The position numbers and the translations under genes were made by a program. The notes beneath the pieces were generated by a model. The model had not been told where the DNA came from. It made no database searches and saw only the letters and a program-made list of their open reading frames with translations. A stretch of DNA of 64,000 bases, from NCBI GenBank assembly GCA_016758965.1, contig JAEPRB010000038.1, forward strand, positions 62,001-126,000, read 5' to 3'. The stretch comes from Circinella minor (lineage: Eukaryota > Mucoromycota > Mucoromycetes > Mucorales > Lichtheimiaceae). Shown here in pieces: positions 49,113 through 61,900 of this stretch. Within the stretch, counting starts at the first letter, position 1. Each line of letters begins with the position of its first letter.

Positions 49113-51041
49113 TCAATTATTTTTATAGATCCGCTCTAAAACTAACATTAATGCTTCACCATCATCCAGTAAGTTTCGAACATTTTCATCTATGAAATAA
49201 CATTAGTACAGTATATACACATATAAGAGAGAAAGAGAGGAAATGAGCCAAAAAAAAAAATATTATTATATCCACTTACTAGAAAAGCAGGTGAAGTAGG
49301 TTCTTTGTTTTCCTCTTTTTACTTTATCAGGAAAAATAGCTTCATGCTTTACAAGATGAATCCGGAAACCCTCTTTACTTATAAATGGTAAGTTTTCACA
49401 ATTCTTAAATGGGCAATAAAACTTTTCAACTGAAACATATAATCATTAATAATGATTAATTCTATTTATTCACCTCTCACATCTTCCTTAAGTAATATTC
49501 TATACCTTTTTTGTTTCCTTTACGTTTAAACACAACAATATCATCTTCTTCATTCATTGAATCGATACAACTTTTGTCTATTTTTATTAAGTTACATTTA
49601 TAATATATTTGTTAGTTAATAAATATGATAATAAATTCAATTTCCTTGCTTTCTCTCTACATTATCAACTTACCATTCAATATTAATGGTTGACCAGAAG
49701 ATGTTTTAAAATAAACATCATCTATTTCACAAGGAACAATAGCACGATGCTTATTGCGTAAATGATTGGATAATTTATAAGAACTATTGTATCCAGTTTC
49801 ACAATACTTGTATGGGCAATAACATGAAGGGTCTTCCCTAGCTTCTTTTTTTTTTGCTTATTAGTTAATTTCTTTGTTGTTCTCAGTTCTACAGTAATTA
49901 ATACTCTTTTTTTTTTGTTTGCTCACCTCCTTCCTTCTCAGGACTATTTGCTGATTAATTTATTCAATTTAATGTGATTAATAAAATAATTAAGAATAAT
50001 TATAACAATAACAATAAACTTACGATCATATCGTATTATCGCAAAGACTGGATCATATTTACTCAATGAACTTTTACAATTTTCTATAAATAATAATAAT
50101 CTTTAGTGTATTCATACAATTAAAATATAAATATTCATATAATAAAGCTTCTACTTACTATCATTGAAACGTAATTCTTGACCTGAAATGGTTTCAAATC
50201 TTGCTTTTTGTCTTCCCATAAAAAATGTTGGAATATGTCTGTTTCGTATATGTTGATAAAGTTGAGAAGCTCCATTAACAGTAACATCTTCACATCCTTT
50301 ATAAGGACAATAATACCATATTACTTCAAAAAAAATGAATTGTTATTGGGTATAAGTATATATATTCTCTAACCGTTTCTCTTTATACACTTATTAGCAA
50401 TAAATAAATATTATATCATTTTTGTTTTCACTACCATCATTGTCAATTCCTGGAACTTTAATTTTAGGACGACCAAGTTTCCTAGTAGACGGTTTTTCTA
50501 TTTCTTCTTCTTTCAATAATAATAATAGTAGTTAATAATATGTGTGAGTGTATGAATGAGAATGTTTTAATATATAATTAATAAATAAATTCAATAAATT
50601 ACCATCACTGCTATCATCTATTTGGGAAATATGACGTTTTACAGGTAAATCGATATTGCTGATATCATTACTATTATAAAACACTGCATTTTTTATTTTT
50701 TGAAATTAAAGTTAATAAAAAATAACCACCTTTTCATTTCATTTCATTCTATTTTTTTTTTTCAGTGAAATTTACATTTTGGAGTTTTTGAACCTATTGG
50801 TCGAGCATTTAATTCTTTTCCTGATCTCGTTTTCATGCCAGATTCAAGTATTGCTATAATTAAATTGCTTTTCTATTTAAGTCATTGTATAATAAATGTC
50901 GTGTCATTATTATTTTTTTGTACCTTGTAATTCACTTTCTTGAATTTTGGATTTATGAGTTGAATTATTGGGCTCCTGAATGGAATCATTGCTCTTGGTT
51001 CCAACAACTGATGTCACCCTTTGCCATACGCGTGAAAACAT
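49113..51041 (-). CDS. three-finger C2H2-type zinc-finger protein, 11 exons, all introns phase 1, 356 aa
   Basis: Exons (minus): 51041-50924, 50853-50776, 50683-50603, 50509-50435, 50323-50159, 50083-50024, 49950-49927, 49844-49674, 49577-49506, 49429-49280, 49189-49113; 357 codons in one frame. Three related fingers, each in its own exon: YYCPYKGCED with HIRNRH (C123, C128, H142, H147), YCPYKYCETG with HLRNKH (C210, C215, H228, H233), and YCPFKNCENL with HLVKH (C287, C292, H306, H310). The linkers after the fingers also resemble each other (FETISGQEL; YFKTSSGQPL). Exon 4 has KLGRPKIKVPG, an AT-hook-like core, so DNA binding is plausible. No family I can name. All ten introns (70-111 nt) fall after codon base one, and every internal exon is a multiple of three, including a 24-nt one. 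No exon is long, so the gene is easy to miss. Confidence 0.8.
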
Positions 51042-51530
51042 TATTATTTCAATTTTAAAAAAAAGAAGACTGTATTTCTATTGTCAAGAAGCTTGATAAC
51101 GCCGCCCCCTCCTTTTTTTTCGTTCATTGGATAATTTTCATTATGCATAAAATGTATTTGTTATGATTAAATTTGCCTTCATAATAGCGATAACTTCATT
51201 ATATAAAATAAATAAAAAAAGTGTCAATTGGTATAGAAATAACATTCTATTTAGTTTTCAGTAAATAAGCAAATAAATGTTCTATTGAATAAAATAAATT
51301 TCAAAAACGAATAACTGTAATAATCAAGCATTTCAACTTCCACCGCTCTTTCGTAATTTCTAAGGAACTTTAATGAAAAAGTTTGTTAGAAAAACGTGAG
51401 ATTTTGATAATCCTAGCTAAACATCGTTGTTTCGAAAATAGTTCCCAACATAGAAAGAAATTTTATATCCAAATGTATACCCTATAGTTTACAGAGAGAT
51501 GTAATCTTCTTTTATATTTCAACAAGACTC
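51042..51530. other. intergenic, upstream of the zinc-finger gene
   Basis: AT-rich promoter-side region of the minus-strand zinc-finger gene. Nothing else seen. Confidence 0.4.
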
Positions 51531-51975
51531 CATCCCCACCCTATCTCACCATCTTCATCCTGCCAACCTCTAGAGAGTAATTTTGATCATTGCATACCTT
51601 CTTCACACGCCAACATCAACATCAACATCAACAACGACAATAGCACCTCGCGGTTCCCGCGGTATGTTCGTTCCTACCGCCTGCCGAAATTCCCCACTCT
51701 CCCATTCAACATCATCATCAAGCGAACAACGCGCTGGTCACAAAAAGAAAGGGAAGCTAGCATCCAATAGAAAATAGTTCTTTTCTTCTATATATTTTAT
51801 AAGCATAATAAACGTTTATCAAATACACATATTTAAATATTGATTTTCATTGAGTCTGTCTGGTACACAAACTTTGATATACAAACTACTATAAAAGGAA
51901 ATATCTGCGCTGAGAAAGAATTCTATTTCCCAAATGTCCCAAATGTCCCAAATGTCCCAAAGGTTTACCATGGTG
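51531..51975. mobile_element. right-hand end of an element related to the 1479-bp transposon
   Basis: The right edge reads TTTACCATGGTG (ends 51975), i.e. CACCATGGTAAA in reverse complement, the same first eight bases as the 43891-45369 element. It also has a subterminal tandem array, here four or so copies of AAATGTCCC (51929-51960), and a GTACACAAACTT motif (51873-51884) like that of the other element. An open reading segment at 51583-51777 with Thr/Ser/Pro-rich sequence lies about 200 bases inside the edge, as in the other element. I cannot find a left end, so it is partial or diverged. Confidence 0.5.
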
Positions 51976-53079
51976 ATTTAATTACACGTATGTGTGTTGC
52001 GCAGCTGATCCTTTAAAAAAAGTTTAGTAATTACATGTTACATAGCATCGTATAGAAGACGACCAAAGATATCAACACGCTATCCTGATTGCGATATCGT
52101 TTGTTGCCTTTCTTCCAATAAAAATTGGTACTGCGAATCTGTTTCAGGAGGTATCTTATTTTGTGAGCTTTTATATCAAACTTGGTTACTTTTTTTTGTC
52201 GATTGTATTCCGCATAAAAGCGATCAGAATAAGTAAAGCCATCAATATATTCTGTATTAAATTTTTTTTAGTTCATAATTCTAGGAATTTTTCTTTGAAT
52301 TTTTCTATTCTTGCTCATGCTTTTAGTATTTCTACTACTTTACTGCTGCTAAAAAAATATTTAGTATAACTAAGCATCTGCTCAATGACAGCGGCCTTTT
52401 CACAAGGTTAACGAGTTAACTTATTGTTGACAGTGGAAACATTGAATGTTGTTGCGATTTTTTTTATGAGGTACGTATTCTTGGATCGACATTATGTGTT
52501 TGATGTTTTGGTTTGAAATCCTGATAACATTTGACGAAGTGTATAGATTAGGATGTTTTTTTTTCGGTTGTATCCATGGGCAACAGTATGGTTGCTAAAC
52601 AACAAAAAAAACAAAGTCATTTATACTTAATAGAATTTATAGTTTGCTTAAAAATCACATATTTATTAACAACTCTAAATATACATTTTTTTTAATAAAC
52701 CATGTAACATTTTTTATAGCTATCTTTAGCTATTCTTATTATTATTTCAAGCATAGGTAGTAGACAGCAATCCTGATAAAATAGTACTATATATATCTTT
52801 TCTAAGATTAGAAAAAAAAGAATCATGTAGTAATATCCTTGAATTTACAAAACGTTATTAATGAAAACTTTATAAACCAGAGAAAATGAAATGATATGTA
52901 CATTTTGCTTTTTTTTTTCATGATAAGAAATTAAAAATAAGCTCCATTAAGACATTTTAGTTCATGCTCTCATATTCATTGGTGGAGAAAAAATTTCTCA
53001 TTTTTTTTTTTTACAGCTTTTGTCAGTTCACCAAAAAAAAAAAAAAAAAAAAAATAGAAAAAACTTCATTTTGATCTCT
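51976..53079. other. intergenic, upstream of the coiled-coil gene
   Basis: AT-rich with a long A run at 53033-53054, just before the presumed leader of the next gene. No gene seen; an open frame at 52163-52369 lacks support. Confidence 0.4.
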
Positions 53080-56000
53080 ATGCACCCGCAGGAATCCTCG
53101 AAGCCTGCTTCTGATCGAAATCCTGAAGATTCAACGACAACGACCAAAACAATTCAAGAGAAACCGACAATGGAAAAAACAGATAGTATGGTCTCGGCAG
53201 TCAATTCTGGTAACTCAATCGAAGCAATTAAAGGAAGAATCATTGCTACGCACAAGTTATTAAAGTATTTGGAAACTTCTCGTAATGGTAAATAATAACT
53301 TTTCTGATAATAATTATAACAATAATATAAATTTGGATTATGAGAAAATATTTCTTAACTTTTATTATTATTATGTATAGATCTCAAAGAAGAAAAAGCT
53401 CGTGTCAATCAACTACAACTTGAGAATCAACAAGTTAGTCAGAAGTTGACGAATCGCGAGGTACTAATAAAAAAGAAAAATATAGTCTAACTTTGGAAAG
53501 TAGATAAAGAGAGTACGTTTATAAACTGAAACATATGTATATATTAGATGTATATCAAACAACTTGAAGCTGAAGTAGAAGATAAATCGAAAAGGCAGCA
53601 ATCCAATACTGCTGAAATCTCTAAACTAAAAAAAGATTTATCTGCACTGAAAGGAGGAAAGGAAAGCATTCAAACTACTTATCGATCATTACAAGCAGAA
53701 CATATTATTTTAAAGAAACAATATAACGAGTTGAAAAAAGAATACGAAACATGGAAAAGCAACAATGATAATAAACATGAACAACCATCGTCATCATCCT
53801 CTTATAATAAGCTTAAAGAGCAATACGACAAATTACAAAAGGAACGTGATGAATGGGAAGAAAAATACGATGCAATGGAAGACGATAAAATGGAAATGAA
53901 TATCAATTATGAGATGTTACAAAACTCATTGGCAGAGGCCAAACAAGAAGTCGCAAAAATGGAATCACAAAAGAAGGAAATAGACGTTTTACGTAACAAA
54001 GCCTACGAATTATCAAAAATGAAATCGCAACAGCAAGAATTAGAGACGTTACGAGCAAAATCACAAGAATTAGAGACGTTACGAGCAAAAGCACAAGAAC
54101 TAGAGATGCTACGAACAAAAGTACAAGATTCAGATACGCTACGAGCAAAAGTACAAGAATTACAAGGACAACTTGTTGAAGCACATGAACAGTCTAGAGC
54201 AGTAACACCTGTCTCCCAACCACCTCAACCTCACCCTATTGCTGAACAACGGTCTACTCTATCCGTGGCTAATAATGATAACCTTATACGGGAGTTAAGG
54301 AAGCGTGTTGTAGAAAACCAAAAGCTTTTAGAGGAAAAGGTAAATTATATCTTGTTATTTTTTAATCTGGAGAGCAAAGTGAAAATAAAAGGAGTAAATC
54401 ACTAAAATAAAGAGGATAAATTGAATTTTTATAGCGAGTATTACAAGATCGATATACTGAACTGCTCGTGGTCAATTCGCGTATGACGGAACAACAACGA
54501 AATACGAATTTGGTAAGACCACAGAAAACTTGGATAGAATACTATGTGTTTCTTTTTTGTTGGTTTACTAATTAGATGGATGTATTTTTTTTTGAATATT
54601 TAGGCACCTTATATACCAGAATTTGGAAATATGTCACCGTCATTATCAGCCATATCCACACAACGAAGTGATTGGGATGATTTCTATGAGAATGATTCGT
54701 TATCACCCGAAGTACCGTCACTACAACTACCACAGCATCATAAACAGCCAAAAGCTATTACATCATCGTCAACATCATCGTCCAATTTGCAAAAAACATC
54801 AAGAAACCCATCGAATCCTTCACCGCCATTGCCTCAACCACCTTCATCAATGGCACCACTAGCAACGTCAAATACCGTCTCTCGTTCTACTTCTCCGCCT
54901 TCTGTTCCTTCTATAAATACATTATCTTCATCACAACGTATTGCTCCTCCACCACAAGAAATCAAAAAAGCTGCTCCAAAAAAAACACGAGCTCCGAGAA
55001 CAAATCTCGAAAAGCTTGCTGGCATGCGATTACCTGGAATTGCACGAAAAAGAAAAGCAGATGAACCTACCACCAGTACGACCATTAATAGTAAAAATAA
55101 TACCAGTGCCAGTGCCAGTGCCACCAGCACCAGCACCAGCACTCCCCTTATTACTGCAGCTAGCTCCACAGATACTAATACACCTGGTGCTGCCAGGCCT
55201 TACAAACGACCCAATATTACACCTATTCCATCTATTAAAGGTGAAGACTTCATTTTTAACGTAATACTTCCTTGAATAGAGTCATCTAATGAAATGGCTT
55301 TCTCTTTATTTTTATTCTTAATATAGGTCTTGAAGATTATGTACAAAAATTCTCAAAAAACCTTCCTACAGAAACTATCCACGAATTATCATCCATGGCT
55401 GAATATGTTACCAAGTTAAAAAACCATTTTGCTTTAAATAATAATCAACCACATCCATTGTTTGAATGTATCGCATCATTCTACAAGGAGAGTAGAAGTC
55501 ATGCCAATCCAGTCTTAAAATCAGATCCAAATGCTGAATCCCAAAATCATGGTTTACCGGAAAACTTATATTTGATATGTCCATCATGTATTGACGGCAG
55601 AGAAAAGAATATTGCATGGATGATATTTGCGTATTGTAGCTTATATGAAAAGGTAAAAATAATATAAAGTATATCATGATTAACAAGAAGATTAAGAAGA
55701 AGATGGTGTAGATACTAACTAAATTTTTCAACTTGATTTTTCCAAAGACATTATACCCCAAACTTATTGAATGGGCGACCAGCCAAGTTCGTGAACACAT
55801 AAAGAATTCGAAAATAAGCTTTGCATGGTAAATGTTGTTTCTAGTCTCTTCTTATTTTTTTTTAAATAAAGGGTGGAAACTAACTTTTTCTTTTATTTAT
55901 TCAGTCGATATATTCGATTATTATCCATGTTGTACAGACGTACTAATGATCAAAAACGTATTCATGTATTATGCTACGATATTGTACGGATGTCAGTTTT

Positions 56001-57241
56001 AAAAGATAATATCCTGTTACCATTAATAAATATAGCGTTGATATGGCGAGATATATTAAAATTGGGCGAAGGCATAGTACCTGGTAAATAGAGAATCAGT
56101 TCATTTTTTCACTTTATCTTCCAATTTATAGTATGTTATTTTGCTAATCAAGTATTTTCTCTCTCTTTTTTTTTTTGGTTAGATGGTATGCAAATGATAA
56201 TCAAGGTCATACAAAGTGCTTGTGTTGATTTCTGTAAAAAAAACCCGAAGACACTTCAGGTAAAACAAAAAAAAAATAACAGAATAATGAATACGTATGA
56301 AATTATTCGACATACTCACATATACTTTATTTACTTTATATATATTAGTACTACATGCATTTCGTTGATTTATGTGGCTGGCCATCATTAGAAAATTCTA
56401 CCTCATTAACTAGTCGCCTTATGGAGTTTTCAAGAGTATTAGTTTCGGAAGAATACAGACAACTTGAGTCTTTACACCCAGGTAAATATATATATATATA
56501 TATATTGTGATTAGATAGATGAGAAATGTTGCTAATATGTATTATATTAGTTGCATTTGGTGATTTACGATTTAATCTCGTCAAGGCATTTGAACTGACT
56601 TATTATCGTGTCAACGACTGGAAAACTACATATGACAACTTCATTGTCGATAAACTCTGGCCACTTATGAATAATCCTCGTATTGCAGATACATGCTTAG
56701 AACTTATGGGTAATTATTATTTATTTGCTTATTTGAAAAACTATATTTTCAACTCTAGTAAAACGGCTACTAACAAATTAAAAATCCATTTTTTCAAAGC
56801 ATTACTTGTACGAACTGGACTCCAACCTACAGTTGCTGATCAAACATACCGACGAAATCGAACAGGATTAAAGGAAACTGAGCATACTGGAATTAAAATC
56901 ATTCGAGATAAACTTATTCAAGCTCTTCATGTCTCTGAAGAAACTTGTTCTAAAGGTAAAGTTGGAAATATACACTTACATAAAAAAAAATTGAGAGAGA
57001 TAATAGTTAAAAGATTACTAATGGATAGTATAATTCTTATACTTTAGATGATTTTATATTACAAATGACTGCAGCCAAAGGCCTTTTATTATTCTCCAAC
57101 AATCAATTATCAGTTGCTATGCCAGTGATAATTTGGTATCAAAACATCAATGATCAGCTTCGTCATTTATTACCTTCGGAACTAGATTCAAATATTAATA
57201 TGCTTCAAAATTGTTTGAAGCGCGATGCTATTATCGCATAA
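53080..57241 (+). CDS. large coiled-coil plus helical-domain protein, 12 exons, 1062 aa, function unknown
   Basis: Exons: 53080-53287, 53381-53460, 53548-54339, 54435-54512, 54604-55240, 55327-55652, 55748-55827, 55905-56083, 56183-56259, 56349-56481, 56551-56955, 57048-57241; 1063 codons. Residues about 70-410 are a long coiled coil (QLEAEVEDKSKRQQ and so on) including four 10-residue repeats of the type QELETLRAKS. Residues about 415-600 are Ser/Pro-rich and basic (KKAAPKKTRAPRTN; KRPNITPIPS). Residues about 600-1062 form a globular helical domain (KNIAWMIFAYCSLYEKTLYP; RYIRLLSMLYRRTNDQKRIH; FGDLRFNLVKAFELTYYRVN). I do not recognise it with confidence; the order coiled coil, disordered linker, C-terminal helical domain is reminiscent of ICE1-type (little elongation complex) proteins, but this is only a guess. 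The start is the ATG after the A-run; an earlier in-frame ATG (53020) would translate the poly-A tract as poly-Lys. Confidence 0.78.
54034..54153 (+). repeat. four tandem 30-nt units in the coiled-coil gene
   Basis: Units start at 54034, 54064, 54094 and 54124 and encode QELETLRAKS, QELETLRAKA, QELEMLRTKV and QDSDTLRAKV. The first two differ very little in DNA, so this is an in-frame tandem expansion within the coiled coil. Confidence 0.85.
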
Positions 57242-57845
57242 TTGTAAAAAGAAAGAAAAAAAATACACATTCTAGTGTCCCTTCCAACAAATATAGTATA
57301 TACTAAGCATCATGGCATCCTATTTTACATTTTTGTATATTCCCATAATATTCTAATTATAATAAAAAGAAATTTAAAACATTTATATTGTACAGCTCAA
57401 AATTGGGATTAAATATTGAAGAGTGAGAAGTTTATGCACAGAAATAACATCTTGTGATTTTTCAGTGATTAGTGTTACAACATGGCAGGACTCACTGTAT
57501 TTCTTTTTTTTTTTTAGTCTCAAATTATAACAAAATCTAGAATCGATGTACAGAAATGAAATTGGCTACATCATGCACCAGTACAAAGCAAAGTGCCTAT
57601 TTGTACGCCAATATCATATTGTCATGTAAATAATCAATAAGATTAGTAAAAAAGGTATTTTTTAAGAAACAGACCATCTCTGCGCCATTATTGCTAGCTT
57701 TCATTGTACAAAGTGAGCTATTTAAGATTTATCAAAATTTTTCATATAGATGAAAAAAAAAACAACCAACGGAGTATTGCAGAAATGAAAATATATTTAT
57801 ATACTATATACATAGCAATCTTTCTTTTTATTGTTATTTATTACA
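57242..57845. other. convergent intergenic region
   Basis: Between the convergent coiled-coil and MIR-domain genes; AT-rich 3' flanks only, with a T run near 57505. Confidence 0.5.
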
Positions 57846-58932
57846 TTAGACAGCTTGCCATTTGTCATTATCATCGGTACCAACATAACCGGTAACTTCA
57901 TATTTATCATCATCAATAGATTCTTCATGGCTGTGAAGAGTTTGACCAGTCATGACATGTCGGATCACGACAGGGATATCAAGATGCCAGAGCTATAAAA
58001 TAAAATAGACGAAACAAATTAGAAATAACGGCTCATTTTTTTCTCTCTCTTTTTCCGTATCCCATTACTCTGACACAGACACTAACACACACGCACACAC
58101 AAATAAACAAAACAAACAAAACAAAACAAAATCACATACGTAATCTCCTTCTTCATATTCGTGTTCGGGGAAAGCTTGAAGTTCCCAAGTATCATTTTCA
58201 TCAGATGCGTCTCCACCACCAAAGCAAGTGACTTCTTGTTGATGAGTAACAGGGCTGAGAATATCGGGGTGAGAATGGAGGTAGCAGCCAGTAGCAACAT
58301 GTTCGAGACGGAATTGATCATCAAAACCAACTTCATAGCTCATTTGATCTTCTTTACCAGCAAGGGGGATAACTAAAAATTGAGAGTCATCATCATCATC
58401 ATCACCAGTAAAGACCTATATAAGTAATGAGAAGTTAATTATAAACGATTAGAATTTTTTTTCTTGAGAAGATGAGGGAAAAGCATGAAAATGGTATAAC
58501 TAGTAATTGCGTAAGCCCAGAAATGTATTATTTTACCTTTTGCTGTCCACTACCCTCTTCATAGTTTTCACCATCAACGGAAGTAAGATATTTTCCAGTA
58601 GCGTCGTGCTTCAAATAGATGACGTTACTATTATACGCGTAATCATTATTGGTGAATATATGTATACGTATATAATGATAATAGTGGTATATTTGTATAA
58701 ATCATAGAAAAAAAAGGATTCCAAACCCATTCAATTATATAAAATAACTTACCCATAGCGAACTTTACCATCTTCAGGACGGGAACCCTTCTCAAAGTCA
58801 TTTTCCTCTTGTTCCTCTTGTTCCTCTTGGTCTTCAAAAACTTCTTCTTCGTAGTCAGCTATATGATCATAGTACAATTAGTTAAACAAAAAAAAATTCT
58901 ATCATGTATTTGAGTACGAATAACTTACACAT
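57846..58932 (-). CDS. MIR-domain (beta-trefoil) protein without signal peptide, 5 exons, 207 aa
   Basis: Exons (minus): 58932-58929, 58858-58753, 58627-58537, 58415-58140, 57992-57846; 208 codons. The first exon contributes only ATG plus one base. After an acidic N-terminus (SDYEEEVFEDQEEQEEQEEN) come MIR motifs: YGNVIYLKHDATGKYLTSVD, RLEHVATGCYLHSHPDILSP with a WELQAFP end, and VVIRHVMTGQTLHSHEESID ending in DKWQAV. MIR domains occur in SDF2, protein O-mannosyltransferases and inositol-trisphosphate/ryanodine receptors. SDF2 proteins are secretory, but this one has no signal peptide in the assembled model, so it is more likely cytosolic; the ligand is unknown. Two of the introns are short (about 70-125 nt). 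Confidence 0.85.
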
Positions 58933-61900
58933 GGTTTATAATTGCGTAAAAGTAAAATAAAATAAAAAGAAATGAATAATAAAATGCCAAGCGATAAAGA
59001 GACCCTTTTTATATTACGCCCCCCTCATTGACAACCCGGGGAAACATTCGTTGTACAAATATAAAAACACGGGCGGGTGTCAGTGGATGGTAGGATGTAA
59101 AAGTAGGCTGAGTTTCTCTTTCACCACCCCTCCCCCCGAAAGTCACGTATTGAACACTTCACTGGGGGTGCATTATATTATTTTAGAGTTGTAAAGAAAA
59201 AAAAAACCATAACCAGGTAAACTTCTTGTTTGCCACGTATATTATTATTTTTTTATTTACGTTTCGGGACACAAAACTCAAATACTATTGAGAATGGCTA
59301 TTCGGCAAAAACAAGTTCGATATCAAATAATAATACTTTTTCATCACGTCCCTCCTTCTTGTTGGTTCCCTCCCCACCTCATAACTCCCCCCCCAACTTT
59401 TTGATAGCGTATACTTCAGTAATACAATAACTCAACTTTATTACGATATTATTTTATATTCATTGTGTATCAACATGACGACGTTAATTTAATTATTGTT
59501 TTGAAAAGAATAAAGAAATTTACAACCTTTTTTTTTTTTTTTTTGGTTTGAAATCGGCCATGTGGGTAAAAATAGTAAATATTACTGTTCTCTTTCTTAT
59601 ATAAAATAAAATAAAATTGGTTTTGCAATATTGAGATTCACACATAAACCATTACGACTGTATTATACATTAATAATAGCAAAATAAAAATATATACCTA
59701 TATTAACAGAATGTATTGTAACAAATAAATTCTCCCATCGGCTAAACGCTCTCAGTTTTATTTTGTATAAAGTCACCCCTATTTTAATGATAATTGTATG
59801 TGGCACAGTTATTCGCACACCAGCAATCAACAAACAACGAAATCTTGAAATAGAATATGGTTTGTTTGTTTTGTCAACGAGTTCACCAACAAAATTCACA
59901 TTATAAACAATTTGTTTCTTTTTTTTCTTGGCGCATTTTATTAAAACGATGATAACTTCCCTAACAAGCATAAACGACAACGTGTAAAAAGGCATTTCTA
60001 TTGTTATGACATCAGAAGTTAAGGGAAAGGCTTTGTGTCACAATTACCATTAATACAGAGACAGTGTCACTAAATGCTGATATACCAATATGGATGTCTA
60101 AATATGCAATTATTTTAGTGGGAGTCCTGCAAAAAAAAAAGTCTATTTCGTTTACTCCTCTGAATTGTATGAAATACTCTCCTATTATTGTTGTTATATA
60201 GTGAATACAGTGCAAAAAAAAATTACCTCTATGCATATTAAATTACATGTAAACAAATTGAATAATGTGATAGCAATCAGACAAGAAAAGAAAGATTTTG
60301 GGGCGTCATTGAAATATTTTAGCTTCGAATTATTTTCAGAGAAGGAGACAGCTACGGGACCATTTCTAATTCTACTATCAGCACGATATAATCCTTATCT
60401 TGTTGTATCTTGAAATGACTGTGCGTCTTTTGCACTATAGTAGATTTCATCGCCACCCTGAGAGATACGGATATTTATTTTTGTAACTTGCACTAACAGA
60501 TAAACTTGTCGATCGATCTTCTTCTATCAAGGCAGTGAAACTTTTGGGTCAAATTCTTTTTTCAAAACATAACTAGTGATTATAAAACTATAGTTAACAC
60601 GTTCTGTAATGTATCTTATTATCCACCATATTAATATTTCTGTTGCTAAAGAACGTACATGCAGGAGGATTATAACATCAGAACTCTCACAATCCTGCAA
60701 CCCAATTCGGAAAGAATGCCAATAGGATCCGAGACATTTGCAAAAAAAAAAAAAATTAAAATTCAGAACTCCTCTTTCAAGCATTTAAAAAATTGACGTT
60801 ACTCAAACAGAAGGGAAAACCTTTTTCTATGTAAATAATCATTATAAAAACAGAAGGGTAGATAATAGGTTGTCACTAGCTATTATATTTTTGAATTATT
60901 AAAGTTTCGGTATAATTTTTTTTGGTACCTATTGATATAGTATTATTGATTGGTCCAATACCTATGCTATAATAGCAAACAGCGCTATTCATCAGAGGTT
61001 ATTTTGTAGTCATTAAGAACATGTGTATAAGCAGTGCTCCGATTTAATCAGGCACATGTTGTATGCAGTCTCCGATTACGTATTATTATTTTTTACTTGA
61101 CGGCAATCTTTTTTTTAAGTATACTACTCATCCAATGAATATATTCCCATAGATGACGATGAGTTATTTCTTTTTTAAACATAATCAACGTGATGAGTGA
61201 TGATATTTGATTTTCTCAAAAATTAAGATTGTACTTAATAGCTTCTTAACATTTTAGCAATAAGAAGAATAAGTGATGGTGATTGATGAGAATTGCATTG
61301 TTTATGAGTAAATAAGAAAGTAAGAAATAATAACTAAAAAGCACAGTAATTATGCAAGTGTGTGTAAGAGGTTAAATTGAAAAAAAAAAAGAATTCAAAC
61401 TATCAAGTAAACTTTCAATATTGAGATATTTATAATACCACTGATATATTACTTTTAACTCTTTTAGATTATAACAACAACTGAAACGCTATTGATATCT
61501 GGGTTACCTTTAACAATGTTCTCCAACCCCACTATCAAATTCATTATGTGAATTGATGTCAATACTATCACTAGCATTACAATAAAAAACCAAATTCGTT
61601 ATATATTGTGTTTAGTCTTTTAACTTTCAAGAGAAACGTATGGCAACTCCCACTTGCTTTTTATGTTCTTCAATATATTAAAAAATAACTGTTACTGTCC
61701 CATGTATTTTTTTTATTACCGAAAAGGATTCTATATTAATCTCGATAGTTAATGCCATTGGAAGCTCTGATAATGGGCAAATTTCATTTCAAAATAGGAA
61801 ACCTGAAAATATTATGTTGATGCTACTGACGATTTACTCACAAAGCAACCCATCGGATTGTAAAAGAAATTCGTTTGATACCTACAAACAATTTATATCA

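Noticed and set aside
59230..60784. Several 66-110-codon frames
   Set aside because: Low-complexity or AT-driven; only weak membrane-like segments, reported as a low-interest finding instead.
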